Origin: Cymbidium sinense
Taxonomy: Eukaryota; Streptophyta; Magnoliopsida; Asparagales; Orchidaceae
DNA: 64,000 nt
Direction: 5' to 3'
Assembly (NCBI GenBank): GCA_021442155.1
Contig: CM038215.1
Span: forward strand, 208,500,982 to 208,564,981
Shown here: positions 12,700-24,034 of the stretch, in pieces
Layout of the letters: the number at the start of each line of letters is the position of its first letter
How positions within the stretch are numbered: the stretch's first letter is position 1
Translations under genes and position numbers: made by a program
The notes under the pieces: model-generated
The model's input: only the letters and a program-made list of their open reading frames with translations
The model's database searches: none
Told to the model about the DNA's origin: nothing

Positions 12700-13692
12700 C
12701 TTATGCCAAGGGCATAAGAGAGCCAGAAGGATTTGGTTGGAATTTCATGTCAAGGACATGAAGGAAGATCCACTAAGGGATCACACATGCATTGGACATG
12801 ACATGTGAAAGGTTTAAGTCGAGGGCATAAAAGCAAGAATCCATCAGGGATTTAGTATGTGAACCTTCCACTAGGGAAGTAGGTTCAAGCTATCCGCTAT
12901 GGGATAAGAGTTTGAGTTTAATTTTGAATATGATTTGTGGGAAGAGGATCCACTGGGGATAAGAATCTATTATCTATCATGGATCAAGATCGAATTGATT
13001 TTAATTTGTTTTATCTTAATTGATGTGGAGGTATATTTTCTAGGGATATGGGCTTAAATCCTCTAGGGATTGGGAATATGAACCTTCTACTTGGGAAGCA
13101 GGTCCGGATTATCCGCTGGGGATAAGAGTTTTTAGTTGGATTTATTATGACTCCACTAGAGAGAATGGTTTCGAATTGAGGGCACATCTGTTAGGGATGT
13201 GAACTTAGCTAAATGTGATGGATTTGATTCATGGACACTGTTGGTGTGTGATGGACCCACTAAGAAGGGGTTATGTCAGTCTTGGCCTATCTCAGATTTA
13301 TAAACCCAAAGGGATAGACTTTCAGCCGTAAGGTAGGATTATTCAACCTAAGGGTTGCCTTTAGGTAACGAATATGCTAGGAAGAAAGCATAGTAAACTT
13401 ACATCTTCCAAAGTAGGGACCCAACTACTGGGGTGATCTTTCAATGGCATAATAAATCAAACTCGACCTAGGGTGACTACTGAGTGAATGCAGTTAAGGA
13501 CTCATGTAAGCTCAAAAGTAGTCAATATTAATTTCATTTGATTTAATTTGATTTTTTTTATTTTTATTTAGTTTGTTTTCATTTGATGGATCCCGTCAGT
13601 GTGTAATGGATTGCATTGAGAAGGGGCTATGTCAACCTGGGCCTATGTTAGATTTATCAATCCAAAGGGATAGTCTACTGACCGAAGGGTTA
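12700..13692. repeat. Cluster of short perfect hairpins with differing arms (3' region of A)
   Basis: At least a dozen short stem-loops lie in about 1 kb. Clear cases (plus strand) are CTTATGCC-AAG-GGCATAAG at 12,700-12,718, TTCATGTC-AAG-GACATGAA at 12,744-12,762, GATCC..GGATC at 12,767-12,782, AATCC-ATCAG-GGATT at 12,838-12,852, CTTCC-ACTAG-GGAAG at 12,865-12,879, TATCC..GGATA at 12,891-12,906, AATCC-TCTAG-GGATT at 13,057-13,071, CTTCT-ACTTG-GGAAG at 13,084-13,098, TTATCC-GCTGG-GGATAA at 13,109-13,125, CACATC..GATGTG at 13,183-13,201, CAACC-TAAG-GGTTG at 13,344-13,357 and ATCC-AAAG-GGAT at 13,660-13,671. Arms differ but stay complementary. There are two loop types, about RCTRG and (N)AAG, often closed by CC/GG. 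Confidence 0.8.
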
Positions 13693-15120
13693 GACTATCC
13701 AACCTAAGAGGTGTCTTTCGGTGTGCAACATCTGTGCTAGGAAGAAGCATAGTAGAGTTACATCTTTCAAAGCAAAGAATGATCTTTGGGATGACCTGTT
13801 AGTAGCACAACAAATCAAACCCAAACTAGGGCTGTCTGTCGGTGTGTAACGGTCGTACTGGAAAGAATGCGTAGCAGACTTACATCTTCCAAAGCAAGGA
13901 TGACCACCGGGGTGACTTGTTGGTGGCACAATAAGTCAAACCCGACCTAATGGTGACTACTAAGAGAGTAGCACTAGGGACTTATCTCAACTCAAGAGTA
14001 GTCATATGATTCCTATAGAGAGTTTTATTGACACTGCTCTAAAGATAGGATGTCTACTTGGGAAATATGCCATTGGGGCATTCTCTTAATCCACAAGTGA
14101 ATATATATTTTGTTTATTTATTATTGTGGACCATATCGGTGTGTGAGGGACCACACTAAGAAGGGGTTATGTCAGCCTTAACTTATCTCAAATTTTCTGG
14201 ACCAATGGGAAATCTGTGCATCCGTAGAATAGAATCTCCAATCACAGGGGTGGTTACTAGGGAAGGGAGACTATCCAATCCAAGAGTAACTCGGGAAGTA
14301 TCTAAATGGGGTCGCAAAGGATGTGATCGAAATAGAGTGCCCACAGGGAAGGTGTCACCAGGGGCATTATCCTGGACCTTGAAGAAAATAATGCATGTAG
14401 TTATACAATGGCCAACTCAAAGGAATAGCGTAGCAGGCTTACATCTACCATGAGTGGTGTATCCACTAGGTAAGTTGCTATCAACATAGCAAATACCAGC
14501 CAACCTAAGGTTCCCGTTGGTGTGCGATGATCAGTTTAGGAAGAAGGCGTGTAGACTTATATCTCCCTAAAGCGAAACTGATCACCGGAATAGTTATCGT
14601 CGGCTCGATAGATTCTATCTGACCAAGGGCTGCCCATCGGTGTGCAACGACTATGCTAGGAAGAATGCATAATAGACTTACATCTTCTAAAGTGAGGAAC
14701 AACCACTGAGGTGACCCATTGTTGGCACAACAAGCTGACCTGACCTAAGGATACTATTAAGTAGGGAGTCATGAAGAAGGACTAGACCCAGACTTGAAGT
14801 AGTCAGGAGGAAAGAAGCCACTGGGGAACTTACCCTAAAACTCAAATATACTTGACCAAGTTAGTTCATGATGGCTAGTTTAAGAAGAAGGCATAGCAAA
14901 CTTACATCTTCTTAAATAAAGTCATCATGAGGTGGGTTACCAGCAAGGTATACCATACTAACAAGGCCCTCATCGGTGTGCAATGGCTTAGTGAGGAAGG
15001 AAAGCGTAGCAGGCTTACATCCTCCAAAATAATAGAACCACTAGGGTGACACACTAGTAGGGCAGCACATTAGCCTAACCTAGAGCAGCTACTAAGTGAG
15101 GGCCGCTGGGGGCATTATCT
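13253..15120. repeat. Degenerate tandem and higher-order repeats in element A 3' region
   Basis: The recurring words are 'cggtgtgcaa', 'ctaggaagaa-gcatag', 'cttacatctt' and 'gggtgactac'. They are spaced roughly 100-170 bp apart, at about 13,400, 13,760, 13,880, 14,435, 14,550, 14,680, 14,905 and 15,015. A longer unit of about 340 bp starts near 13,253, recurs near 13,588, and recurs in part near 14,130, each time beginning 'ggacc/ggatc..cac-aagaaggggttatgtcag'. Long 3' regions with tandem repeats are known in Ogre-like elements. No coding potential is evident; the small ORFs here have no recognisable motif. Confidence 0.75.
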
Positions 15121-15334
15121 CAACTCAAAGTAGCCCAAGATAAAAGATATGTGTTTGTGACTAATTTGTGTTTATGTTGTGTTTATGAAGGATAAGATTT
15201 CACTCAGGTTCTCTTACGGTTACCCTAAACACATCATGATGGATTCATAAATAAGCAAAGAATGCTTCAAATGAAGAGAATATTTGATTTGAAGAGGAAT
15301 TTTTATTGATGATAAAGGTTTCCAAATATGATTT

Positions 15335-16687
15335 TAATGATAATATTTATTTAAGTAAAGCCCATTGATTGGAAGCATTAGGTGCTTTCCTTTATGATTA
15401 ATAAGCTAATAAGATTCTCCTTGGTAGGCCTTCTCTATGGCAAAAAGGCCTTCCCAAGTGGGTTCAAACTTGCCTCCCATCTTGTGACGGGCAACAATTA
15501 GTCTCCTTAGAATTAAAAAAGCTCTCTTACTTGAAAAGCTCTAGGCCGGACCAACTTGTTATGAGCTTGAATCATTTTGGCTTTGTACAAATTGAGGTTC
15601 TGGCATGCCCGTAGGCATCTCTCCTCCAAAACTTTGAGCTCTTCTAACTGCAATATGGCATTCTGCTCCATTGTGATCTTGCTATCCACAGCTATCCTTT
15701 GTGACAGGAGTTGGAATTTTAATGGTAGAATGGCTTTGGACCCATACACTAAGGAGAATGGAGTAGATTGTGTTGGAGTTCTGTATGAGGTGCGATAAGC
15801 CCACAAGGCTTCAACTAATTGGTCAAGCCACTATGGATTATTATCGTTGAGTGTCTTCTTCAATATTTGGATGAGAGTTTTGTTGAAGGATTCTTCCAAG
15901 ACATTTGTCCTCAGGTAGTAGACGGTAAAATATCTCCAATATATGTTGTGTTTCCAGGAAAAATAGTTGATCTTAGTGCTTTTAAATGCAGTACCATTAT
16001 TGTATATAATTTGTCGAGGCACCTCAAACCTATACATGATATGGTTCCTAAAAAATTGGAGCACATGTTGAGTTGTGACCTCTCTGAGCAGAATCACCTC
16101 TGCCCACTTGGAAAAGTAGTCAGAAGCAGCTAGGATAAAATGAGAACCTTTAGAAGAAGGAAGGCCAATCAGACCCACTATGTCGGTACCCCAACACTCG
16201 AATGACCATGAGGCCAATGTTGGGTGGATGGTGTAGGATCACACCGTGTACCTAACATTGGTGGCTTCGCCTAGCTACATCCATGCAATTTGTAATCATT
16301 AATGGCTAGTGGTATCCTAGTCTCTTGATCTTGGCTTTCATCTTCATACTAGATTGGTTTGCTATGTATAATCTTGAGTGTACCTCGGTCACGATATTAT
16401 GGGCTTCAAGTTTATCGAAACAACATAACCACATATGATCAAAGGATCATTGGTACAAGGTTCCATCCATGAGAGCATAGGAAAGTGATCTCTGCTTCAC
16501 CTGATGGGATAGTGACTTCTTTTGATATAGTTTGCCTTTAGTTAGGTAATCCATGCATGGTTGCCTCCAATCTAACTCTTCGTCCTTTTTGGCAATGACA
16601 ACCTCTCCTTTAAGAGAGTATTTTTTGATGAGTTCAGTATTAATAAGGGATAATACTTATCTCTTTTGGACCCTTATTAATATGAAC
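15335..16687 (-). pseudogene. Element A integrase (pol C-terminal part), degenerate
   Basis: The integrase would insert retrotransposon cDNA into the host genome in the nucleus. The core lies at about 15,831-16,217. There, 'GTDIVG' carries the first catalytic Asp, 'SKGSHFILAASDYFSKWAEV' follows, the usual 'TDNGT' has become 'YNNGT' (second catalytic Asp lost), and 'EESFNKTL' keeps the Glu. Further left, 15,513-15,806 encodes the C-terminal segment with 'YRTPTQSTPFSLVYG', 'LEELKVLEERCLRACQNL' and 'NKLVRPRAFQV'. Pol closes near 15,335-15,500 with 'GKFEPTWEG' and 'LPINGLYL'. The domains sit in different frames and are broken by stops. No chromodomain is visible, as expected for the Tat lineage. 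The same region of element B is at 60,180-61,510. Confidence 0.88.
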
Positions 16688-17110
16688 TCATCTTTCGAAC
16701 ATGCCAACTCCTTGACAAGCTTGGCTAAAGCATCTGCTATGATGTTCTCTCCTCAAGAAATATTGTAAATGGTAACCTCTAGGATTTGGGCTAAGTTTGG
16801 GCCAATAACTCCAAAGTATGCTTGTGTGGTGGGAGCAGAGGAACCTTGCAGGGACCCGATGTAATTGATGATGCTTCAGATCCCCAAAGATGTTGATATT
16901 CTTGATTCTTAGAGTAACGATTAACTCTAGACTAGCAATCAAAGCCTCAAATTCTACTTCATTGTTGGTGCAAGGATTGGATTGATAATATGAGAGACTC
17001 ATCACATCGTGGTATGGAGTTAGGAGAACTACTCCTACCCCTGCCTTTTCTAGGATAGTAGATTATGGTTCTTCTCCTCTTTGAGAAGAAGATGCACCAT
17101 CAAAGTACAT
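16688..17110 (-). pseudogene. Element A second (archaeal-type) RNase H, degenerate
   Basis: An RNase H-like domain lies between RT-RNase H and integrase, the position of the extra archaeal-type RNase H known in Tat-lineage elements. It opens with 'YFDGASSS' near 17,095-17,110 (first catalytic Asp), then 'AGVGVVLLTP', 'NPCTNNEVEFEALIASLEL' (catalytic Glu) and 'INIFGDL' (second Asp). A stop interrupts it after 'QRGEEP', and the domain decays after 'GDL'. It would have helped degrade genomic RNA during reverse transcription. The element B copy is at 61,625-61,866. Confidence 0.82.
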
Positions 17111-17329
17111 ATCCTAGTGGTGAATGTTAGTGTCCCCTAAGTTCATGATTTGTTCATCGGGGAGGTCATCACTAAGTGGAGTGTCAGTAAGAAGTGGGTG
17201 TGTTGTTAAGAAATCTGCTAGTGCTTGTCCTTTCACTGCACAGAGGGGTATAAAAGTAATGTCAAACTATGACAAAATCATGGACCACTGTGACAACCAT
17301 CAGGATAGTGTCAGCCATGTCATGAGATA

Positions 17330-18480
17330 TTACAGTGGATTTATCCTAGAGATCAAGTTCACATTATGAGAAAGCATGTAAATTTGTATGGTTTGGGATG
17401 CGAAGATTAAAGCTAGACAATGCTTCTCAATGGGTTGATAATTTGCTTCAGCAGGGATTAGATGACTGCTGAGATAAGCATTCTCTTTACCTTCATCATT
17501 GGCTTGGGCCAACAAAGTACCAAGGGAGTCATCTAATACAGTAGTGTATAGTATAAGCGGCTTGCCTAGGATAGGGGATGCTAGAACTAGTGGCATTATT
17601 AGGTAGTGCTTGATGTCTTCAAAGGCATGTTGACACTTGTCATCCCACTTAAACTTGACATCCTTTTTGACAAGTGCTGAAAATGGTTGGGACCTTCTTG
17701 ATAGGTTGGATATAAAGCGTGTTAAATATGCCAACTGCCATTAAAATGATTTGAGCTGAGTTAAACTTTTAGGCCATGTCATTTCTAATATCTCTTTGAT
17801 CTTCTCTGGATCAATCTTAATTCCACGAAGTCGAACAACAAACCCAAAGAATTATCCTGAAGCTACTCCGAATGCACACTTTAAGGGATTCATTTTGAGG
17901 TTAAATTATCTTAACCATTCAAAAACTACTCTCAAGTAAAAGAGGTGATCTTTTCTTTTCTTTACTTTTGACTACGAGATCATCGACATAACACTCGACT
18001 TGATGATCAATGAGTTTATCAAAGATTCGAGTCATGGCCCGCTGGTATGTAGCATCAACATTTTTAAGGCTGAAAGACATGACCTTATAACAATAAGTTT
18101 TGATCAGGGTTCAAAAAGCAATGTTATTCTCATCTTCAGGGGCCATCTTTATTTGGTTGTATCTAGACGAGCCATCAATGAAGGAGAAGACTGCATGAGA
18201 TGAGGCAATGTCCATTATCAATTCTGGCATTGATAGTGGAAATTCGCCTTTTGGATTGTTCAAGTTCCTAAAATCAACGTATATGCGAATTTGGCCATTC
18301 TTCTTCTTAACCGGGATGACACTGTCCAACCAGTTAGGGTATTTTCATTTTGGATGAAATCATCATTGATCAGTTTCTTGACTTTAGAAATGTCTTGTTG
18401 TTCAATGTCTAATCACATACGTCTAGGAGCTTGCTTGATAGGGTTAACACTAGGTTCTATTGCTAGTTTGTAGACTACTA
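17330..18480 (-). pseudogene. Element A reverse transcriptase and RNase H, degenerate
   Basis: This copied the element RNA into DNA in cytoplasmic particles. From the N terminus (right) it shows 'VNPIKQAPRRM' near 18,440, 'VIPVKKKNGQIRIYVDFR' at 18,250-18,329, 'FPLSMPEL', 'FSFIDGSSRYNQIKMAPED', and the active-site motif YVDD at 17,979-17,990 within 'VECYVDDLVV'. The thumb has 'RFISNLSRRSQPFSALVKK' at 17,640-17,734. The linked RNase H follows with 'GKPLILYTTVLDDSLGTLLA' and 'PIEKHCLAL' at 17,400-17,580. Frames shift between these blocks (near 17,735-17,880 and 18,030-18,110), and stops occur. The catalytic YVDD is intact, but the gene is not. The family match is strong; full length is not preserved. 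Confidence 0.9.
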
Positions 18481-19560
18481 TGTTAGGAGATAAATTGGGA
18501 TCTCTTGATAACTCAATGCAAAGTAGTCCTTAAACTCAATCAATAGCCTAATTAAGTCATTGGTTTTAGTTTCATTCAACAAGAAACTGATGTATGTCAG
18601 GTGTGAATTTTCTTGAGTTCCTAAATTGATCTTCTTGAGCTCATTTTGGTTGACCTAATCTCCTCCTCAAACTCTAACAGCACATCTTTTACTTCAAAAT
18701 CATCTAGACCATCTGAAGTTTCTAAGCACACCTCTTCATGTGAGTTAATGTGATTTTAAAAGAACTTATCAGATTCGAAATAATTGGTGATGACTAAGCA
18801 GTACTCGTCATCATTGGCTGAACCCACTATACTAAATCCTAGTCTTAATCTTGATTAATAATGTATGTATTTGTTGTCCCATAACCTTTTGAAGTAATCT
18901 AACCAATCTTTAGACCAAGCATGTGGAATCAATCCTTTGTTTGCTAAATTTAGAACACACGATGAGTACCAATCAGAAGGTAATTCTATTAAATCTTTAT
19001 ATGAATCATCCTCAAGTTATACATCAACTTCTTAACTTGAGGATGATGCTCCCAGAAAGAACCACTTTGTCTTTATATCTGTGGATGACTTGGGGGCTTC
19101 CTTAACTACCAAACCCTCAACTTTTTGTGAGGAAAGTGGGGTTAGAGCTAAGGTTCCCAACTAATGCCTAACTATTTCACATATAGACTCGGATACACTT
19201 ATGCTTTATTTTGGAGGTCGGTCTTCATCACTATCTGGTTTGAATGTCACCTCCAAAGAAGTCTACTACTAAGAAGAGTTGGCTGGTGTGCTAAACATAT
19301 AAGACTCATCCTCTAAACTAGATTCTAAGTGTATATTAATTGTGGGTGTACTCTTGATAGTTGGGACATATCTCTTATTGGGTGGCCAATAAAGAGGCTT
19401 TCCACCCTTGGGGATGCCTCTGAACTGGCCTGTTCCTCTGCCTAGTGGTGGTTGGGTTATCCTACCCATATGTTTAAATGGAGTAATGAACAGTGGGTGG
19501 AATCTAATGTCAGACTCTAGTTCCTCCTCCAAGTCTATTTCTTGCTCCCTTTTATTTTCA
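18481..19560 (-). pseudogene. Element A protease-RT linker region, degenerate
   Basis: About 1.1 kb between the protease and RT blocks encodes acidic, low-complexity fragments. One example is at 19,269-19,532, with 'FHPLFITPFKHMGRITQPPL' followed by basic and then acidic stretches. Tat elements have a long spacer here, and in Ogre this zone contains an intron; I cannot recognise splice sites by eye. Element B has the corresponding sequence at 62,990-64,000. No separate domain is identified. Confidence 0.55.
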
Positions 19561-20258
19561 TTTTCATTTTCTTTTTTCCTTTTCTCTTTCTTTCTCTTTT
19601 AATTTTGAACTTTGGCCAAGTTTGCAAGAATAGACTTGTTGGTTTTGAGAGGGGTAGTAGGCCACATCCTCATATATGCTAACCTCATGAACTAAAAATG
19701 GCTTGAGATCTCCTTTGACGTAGTAGGCAATCCCAACTCTCACAAACTTCATACACTGATGTAGAGAGGATGGAACTATGTTATTTTCATGTATCTATGG
19801 CCTTCCAAGCAAAGCATTGAAAGATGTATCTGAGTCTATAATGTGAAACTTAGCTTTAGTCTTGCAATCATTTATCTTTAAAGGCAACACTATGGAGCCT
19901 AAGGCCCTCTTGCCTTGTTCATTAAATCCTCTCAACATCATCATTTCTTTTTGGAGTTTATTCTCATAATGTTGACCGATGCACCTAGATCAACCAACAC
20001 TCTGGATAGGATGTATTTTCCAACATCCACTATAACATAAAGAGGGCGGTTGTGCTCAGTCATCCCTATAAGTAGGTCTTCTGTAGTGGTCAGCTGAGTT
20101 AAGCTCATCTTGGGATTAAGTAGGGCCTTGACTAGAGATTCCCTCATCTCTTTAGATAAGATAAGAGCGTCACATATGCTTAACTTAGCTGGTAACTTTC
20201 TAAGATGAGCTAGGACGTTGTAATCAACTATGGCTTGTTCCTCCACAAACATATCCAT
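19561..20258 (-). pseudogene. Element A aspartic protease region, degenerate
   Basis: This is the retropepsin-like protease that would cleave the Gag-Pol polyprotein. The right part (19,941-20,258) reads 'NVLAHLRKLPAKLSICDAL', 'EMRESLVKALLNP', then 'MTEHNRPLYVIV' and 'RVLVDLGASVNIM', where D-L-G-A-S is the active-site motif (usually D-S/T/G-G). The downstream part (19,564-19,900) keeps 'SFNALLGRP' before a stop, then 'IHENNIVPSSLHQCMKFVR' and 'EVSIYEDVAYYPS'. The 'EHNRPLY' context is typical of Tat-lineage elements. A frame break near 19,935 and a stop after 'LLGRP' make it non-functional. Confidence 0.82.
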
Positions 20259-21240
20259 GGGTGGAGCATCATGCGGAGGTGCTATTTGCTCACTGAAACT
20301 AATGACTTGCTTACCCTTATCTTAAGGTACTATCCTAGGAGGTAGAACTATGCCACTACATAGGCTGACTTCGGTGACTTTATGTGGTGGGTTGGTGGAA
20401 AGTTCTACCAGATCATCAGGTATACCTGCAGCTTCTCCTATGGGACCCTTGGAGTCAGATGACTCCAAGTCAATCTCAATGGGTGAACCTGATTAATTCA
20501 AAAAAAGAAAATCTAATTCTGAATCATAAGAGAAAGGATTAGAATTATTTGTGTTATTATTGTTATTTAGACTTGGAGAGCTTTCAATTGGAATGAGATC
20601 ATCAAGACTATCAAAAGTAGAGAAGATATAAGTGAAATCTTCTTTCTTCATTGATTTCTTTCTAGGAGAAAATTACATGATAAAAATCAAATAAAGTAAG
20701 TGGAGCGAGGGGTTTAGTGCCCTCATTCACAAATACAATATTTCTACTAGTAGAAGAAGAGTTGTATGAAGTGGTAGTAGCTACAATGGTGGAAGGAATG
20801 CTGGACTAGGATGGTGGTTGCGCTACTTGGATATCTCGGGCAAGTGTGGACTACTACTGCTACTGCTGAGCTCCCACCCTCCCTGAGTTATCTTTGGAAA
20901 CTTGCAAATCTTCCTTGATGTTGAAGGTTTGAGCTACCTCAGGCACCTGTAAAGAAAGTTTCTTGATCTTTGAGATGATCTATTTAGAGGTTCGAGATAA
21001 GGAGATATCCCAACCTTCTTTCCTCTTAAGAGGATCACATGTATCCCCAAGGATTACTCTAATAGAACTAGATAGTTATTCTAACAAGTATTACTTAGAG
21101 ATAATAATGGCACCCCACTTATAATTATGCTCAATCCAGTCTTTGAAAGTGATGCAATTCTCTAAGACATGACCTAATTGGGTGGTAGGGGAAAAAGTTA
21201 GGATCATCACTCTTGCCCACTTCCTCCGGCCTCTTAGGCT
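20259..21240 (-). pseudogene. Element A gag-protease linker, degenerate
   Basis: The interval between the gag C-terminus and the protease has no long frame. Short minus-strand fragments are acidic and Ser-rich, as expected for the spacer that follows gag in Tat elements. No CCHC zinc knuckle could be identified. I assign it to the element by position only. Confidence 0.45.
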
Positions 21241-22140
21241 ATGGTAGCTAGAAATCAGGTTTCTTTAAGAGATTCTTAAAGATCTTCCTGATTACCTCCC
21301 TCTTGAATGAAAGGGTTTGCTTAATTTGTCCAAAAGAGTAGGTGGAAAGTATCTTCCTGGCAGTTGATATGAGTACTGCTACTATGCATACTACTATGAC
21401 GGTGGTGGTGGCGGCTGCTGTGGTAGTTGTAGTGGCCGGTATGATGGCCAAGATGGTGGAAGAGGAGGTGACAAAGGAGGCTACTGAACTCATGGTCTCT
21501 TAAACTAAACTCTATCTGGCTACTTTCCCTTATCTACTGACACCACTATCCCTGGCTTCTTCTCAAATGCTTTATGCGGCTTGGACTTGAATGATTGGTC
21601 TTAGAAAGGTAAATGTCTAGCTTTCTCTTATAGTCTGGCTACCTTATTGATTAATTTCTCAAAGGTTTTGATTGTGAAGCCCTTGAGCATGAAAGCAACT
21701 GGGCCATGGCTATTCTTGAGAAGAATTTCAATGTCATGATGTTCAGACAGTTGTGGTTCATATTTCATACTCAGGTTACGCCACTTGAGAATGTAATCAA
21801 TAAGGGACTCATTGGTATTTTATTTTACTATAATGAGGTAGCTTATAGTTACCCTCTATTGGGCTCCAACAAATCTCTTGAGAAAGAGATGCTCTAACTC
21901 AGGAAAAGTCTTCACCGAACCGTTGGGCAGTTCAGCATACCAATCAAATGCAACACCTGACATATTATTAATGAAAAGGCGGAAGAGAAGTGCATCACTG
22001 CCACCAGTGTTGCAACTGCTAGCTCTAAAATGCATCATATGATATCGTGGGTTTCCACTACCATGAAAACTCTTGAAGGAAGGTGGCACAAACCCTTTGG
22101 ATTATTAGACTACATTGAATTCCTTTGGGAGAGGCTTACC
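21241..22140 (-). pseudogene. Element A Gag (capsid-like) remnant
   Basis: Gag would form the cytoplasmic particle in which reverse transcription occurs. At 21,856-22,089 the translation has the hallmark retrotransposon gag layout: 'FKSFHGSGNPRYHMMHFRA', 'SDALLFRLFINNMSGVAFDW', 'YAELPNGSVKTFPELEHLFL' and 'KRF'. Further left (21,300-21,490), one minus-strand frame is rich in Pro, Gln and Tyr with several stops, resembling the Pro/Gln-rich tail of Tat Gag proteins. The Thr/Ala- and His-rich readings of the same bases in other frames are shadows. Frames are interrupted between the two parts. Confidence 0.8.
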
Positions 22141-23044
22141 CTTTGGAATGGATGAACTACTCTGGAGTTACACCAATGCTTCCCTCACTTGTTGCTCCAC
22201 CATCTACTTGATATCTTTTTCATGTACGGAGGTACTATCTATGACCTTCCTATGCAAACTACCACTGTCCTGATCCATGGGAGAGGCACTCTTGGGAGTG
22301 TCTAAGACATTGTAAGAGCTTGGGACGATCGGCCTTCATGGGGCTAGGCTGAGAAATTGGAACTTAGTTATGGAGTGCTATAACTATTGCTAACAAATCT
22401 TCAACCTACTTCTCCATCGTATTGATTTTCTCATCCTTCTGCTTGAGCTGCTGAAGGAGGTGTTGGGTCGAGTGAGAGGTGTCACCTTCCTCGATCACAG
22501 TATCTTCTTGACTTTGATGGTCTCTATGGAGGGATTCTCGAATATCAACCATATTGATTTTTGATGAATCCTGAAATAGGTCATCCTCATCGGGTTGAAA
22601 TCTACTCTACCCTATTATCAATCTGATTGATTACTCCCAAGAAGTTAATTCTTCTTGAAGTAGTTTCGGTAAACACCTTTTGTGGATACCGCTAATGTAA
22701 TTTATCAGATCTCTTTGCTTTCCTAGACACAATACGTGGGTGGGGATGGATGCGTGCTTCTTCTACTGCTAAGTGGAAGGTCGAGAGAGCTCAACCTCAC
22801 CTCAAAGTTGCGAGATGGAGGTGACAAGATGGAGGGATCCCTCCTCCCTCAACCCTGAGATGGAAGGAGTAAGGTGATGGAGACATTGCTTTGTGGAGCT
22901 CTCCTCTTATGGCTGGTAGTTCCCATAAGGACTATGATGCCGCAGGATCGCTCGTAGCCATCGAATAGACTAAAAGCGAGGTCGGCCACCATCTAGCATA
23001 CCTCCTCCTCTTTTTTCTGCCCCTTGGGCTGCAATTCTAGCCTC
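22141..23044 (-). pseudogene. Element A gag upstream segment, degenerate
   Basis: About 900 bp separates the recognisable gag core from the leader ORF pieces. It has no frame longer than a few dozen codons and no recognisable motif. By position it should encode the N-terminal part of Gag and perhaps the end of the leader ORF. I see no inserted element. Confidence 0.4.
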
Positions 23045-23910
23045 CTAGGCTTTCTCTGTGCATATCTGATCCCTAAAACTCCTAGGGATTAGAGTCCTCA
23101 AATCAAATAATATACTGACCTCTGAGCGTCTGTGGTCTCTACCAACTTGGAGAAGAATTGATAGTAGACCATCGTAGGGCTTCCACCTCTTCCAAGATGG
23201 TACCTCAAACCGTGCTGGTGGTGGAGGCAATGCAGCGATCCTCTTATAATCTTCCTCTCTATTAGAAGCTGAGAGGGGATAAAACCTACTACCACTCAAG
23301 AGTGGAGAGGTCTCACAAGGGGAACCCTCGTCAGCAACATGAGAGGTAGGGTCTACCTCCCTAGCTGCTCATTCATGGTGCCACTTAACCTTTCAGTTCT
23401 GATGGTGGCATTGCATCTTGTTGAGTGGAGCAGAATGAGAACTAGAACTAACCTCAAAAGTAGGGTAGACTATCTTAGAGATCAAGATAGATTTCCCCTT
23501 CAGATTGGGGGAAACCATTGAGGAGGTGCTAGCCCTTGTCGGGGCAGTAGCATGGGTGACAATGGAATGGATGATAGACACTATATCAAAAGGCATTGCA
23601 GGCACTGGGACTGAAACCAAAATATGATAGACAAAACTAATACTAGCACTGCCGTGGGAACCTCGATGGCCTTCCTCTTTAGTGAGGGAAACTCATAATA
23701 TGATGGGATGTCAAAATGAAGGAGTGGCTTTTGCCCTGCCACCTCTTCTTTGTTGGTGGTCATGAGGGTTGACCCCTCGCAGGTGACTCGGATAGCCTCA
23801 AATTCATGCACAAATAGAATGATGTGCATAGTGGTGTTGGTGAGCGTGGCATGATCCAAAGCAAAATCCACACTAGAGGGGAAAGAAAAGATCATCTTTC
23901 TAGTGGACAT
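23045..23910 (-). pseudogene. Element A leader ORF upstream of gag (ORF1-like), broken
   Basis: Three minus-strand fragments lie in order: 23,581-23,910 (begins MSTRKMIFSFPSSVDFALDH), 23,393-23,620 (Pro/Ser/Thr-rich) and 23,045-23,299 (begins MSGSRFYPLS, with 'EEDYKRIAALPPPPARF' and 'GLLSILLQVGRDHRRSEV'). Together they look like one ORF of about 290 codons broken by frameshifts. Ogre-like elements carry an extra ORF of unknown function before gag, and this may be its counterpart. It may instead be the N-terminal extension of Gag. The start at 23,910 is the first ATG after the hairpin-array leader. No known domain is recognised. Confidence 0.5.
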
Positions 23911-24034
23911 GGTGAAAAATTAACTGAAGAAGCGAATGAAGAACTGAACTGCTATCTCTACATTTGTTGAAAATAGAACTGGATTAGGTCCTTTCTTTAA
24001 TAGTTGCCTTCAATCATTAATTCTTGATTTTGGA

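Noticed and set aside
21248..21493. Thr/Ala-rich 81-codon ORF that resembles a secreted or mucin-like peptide
   Set aside because: It is the wrong frame of the Pro/Gln/Tyr-rich gag tail of element A.
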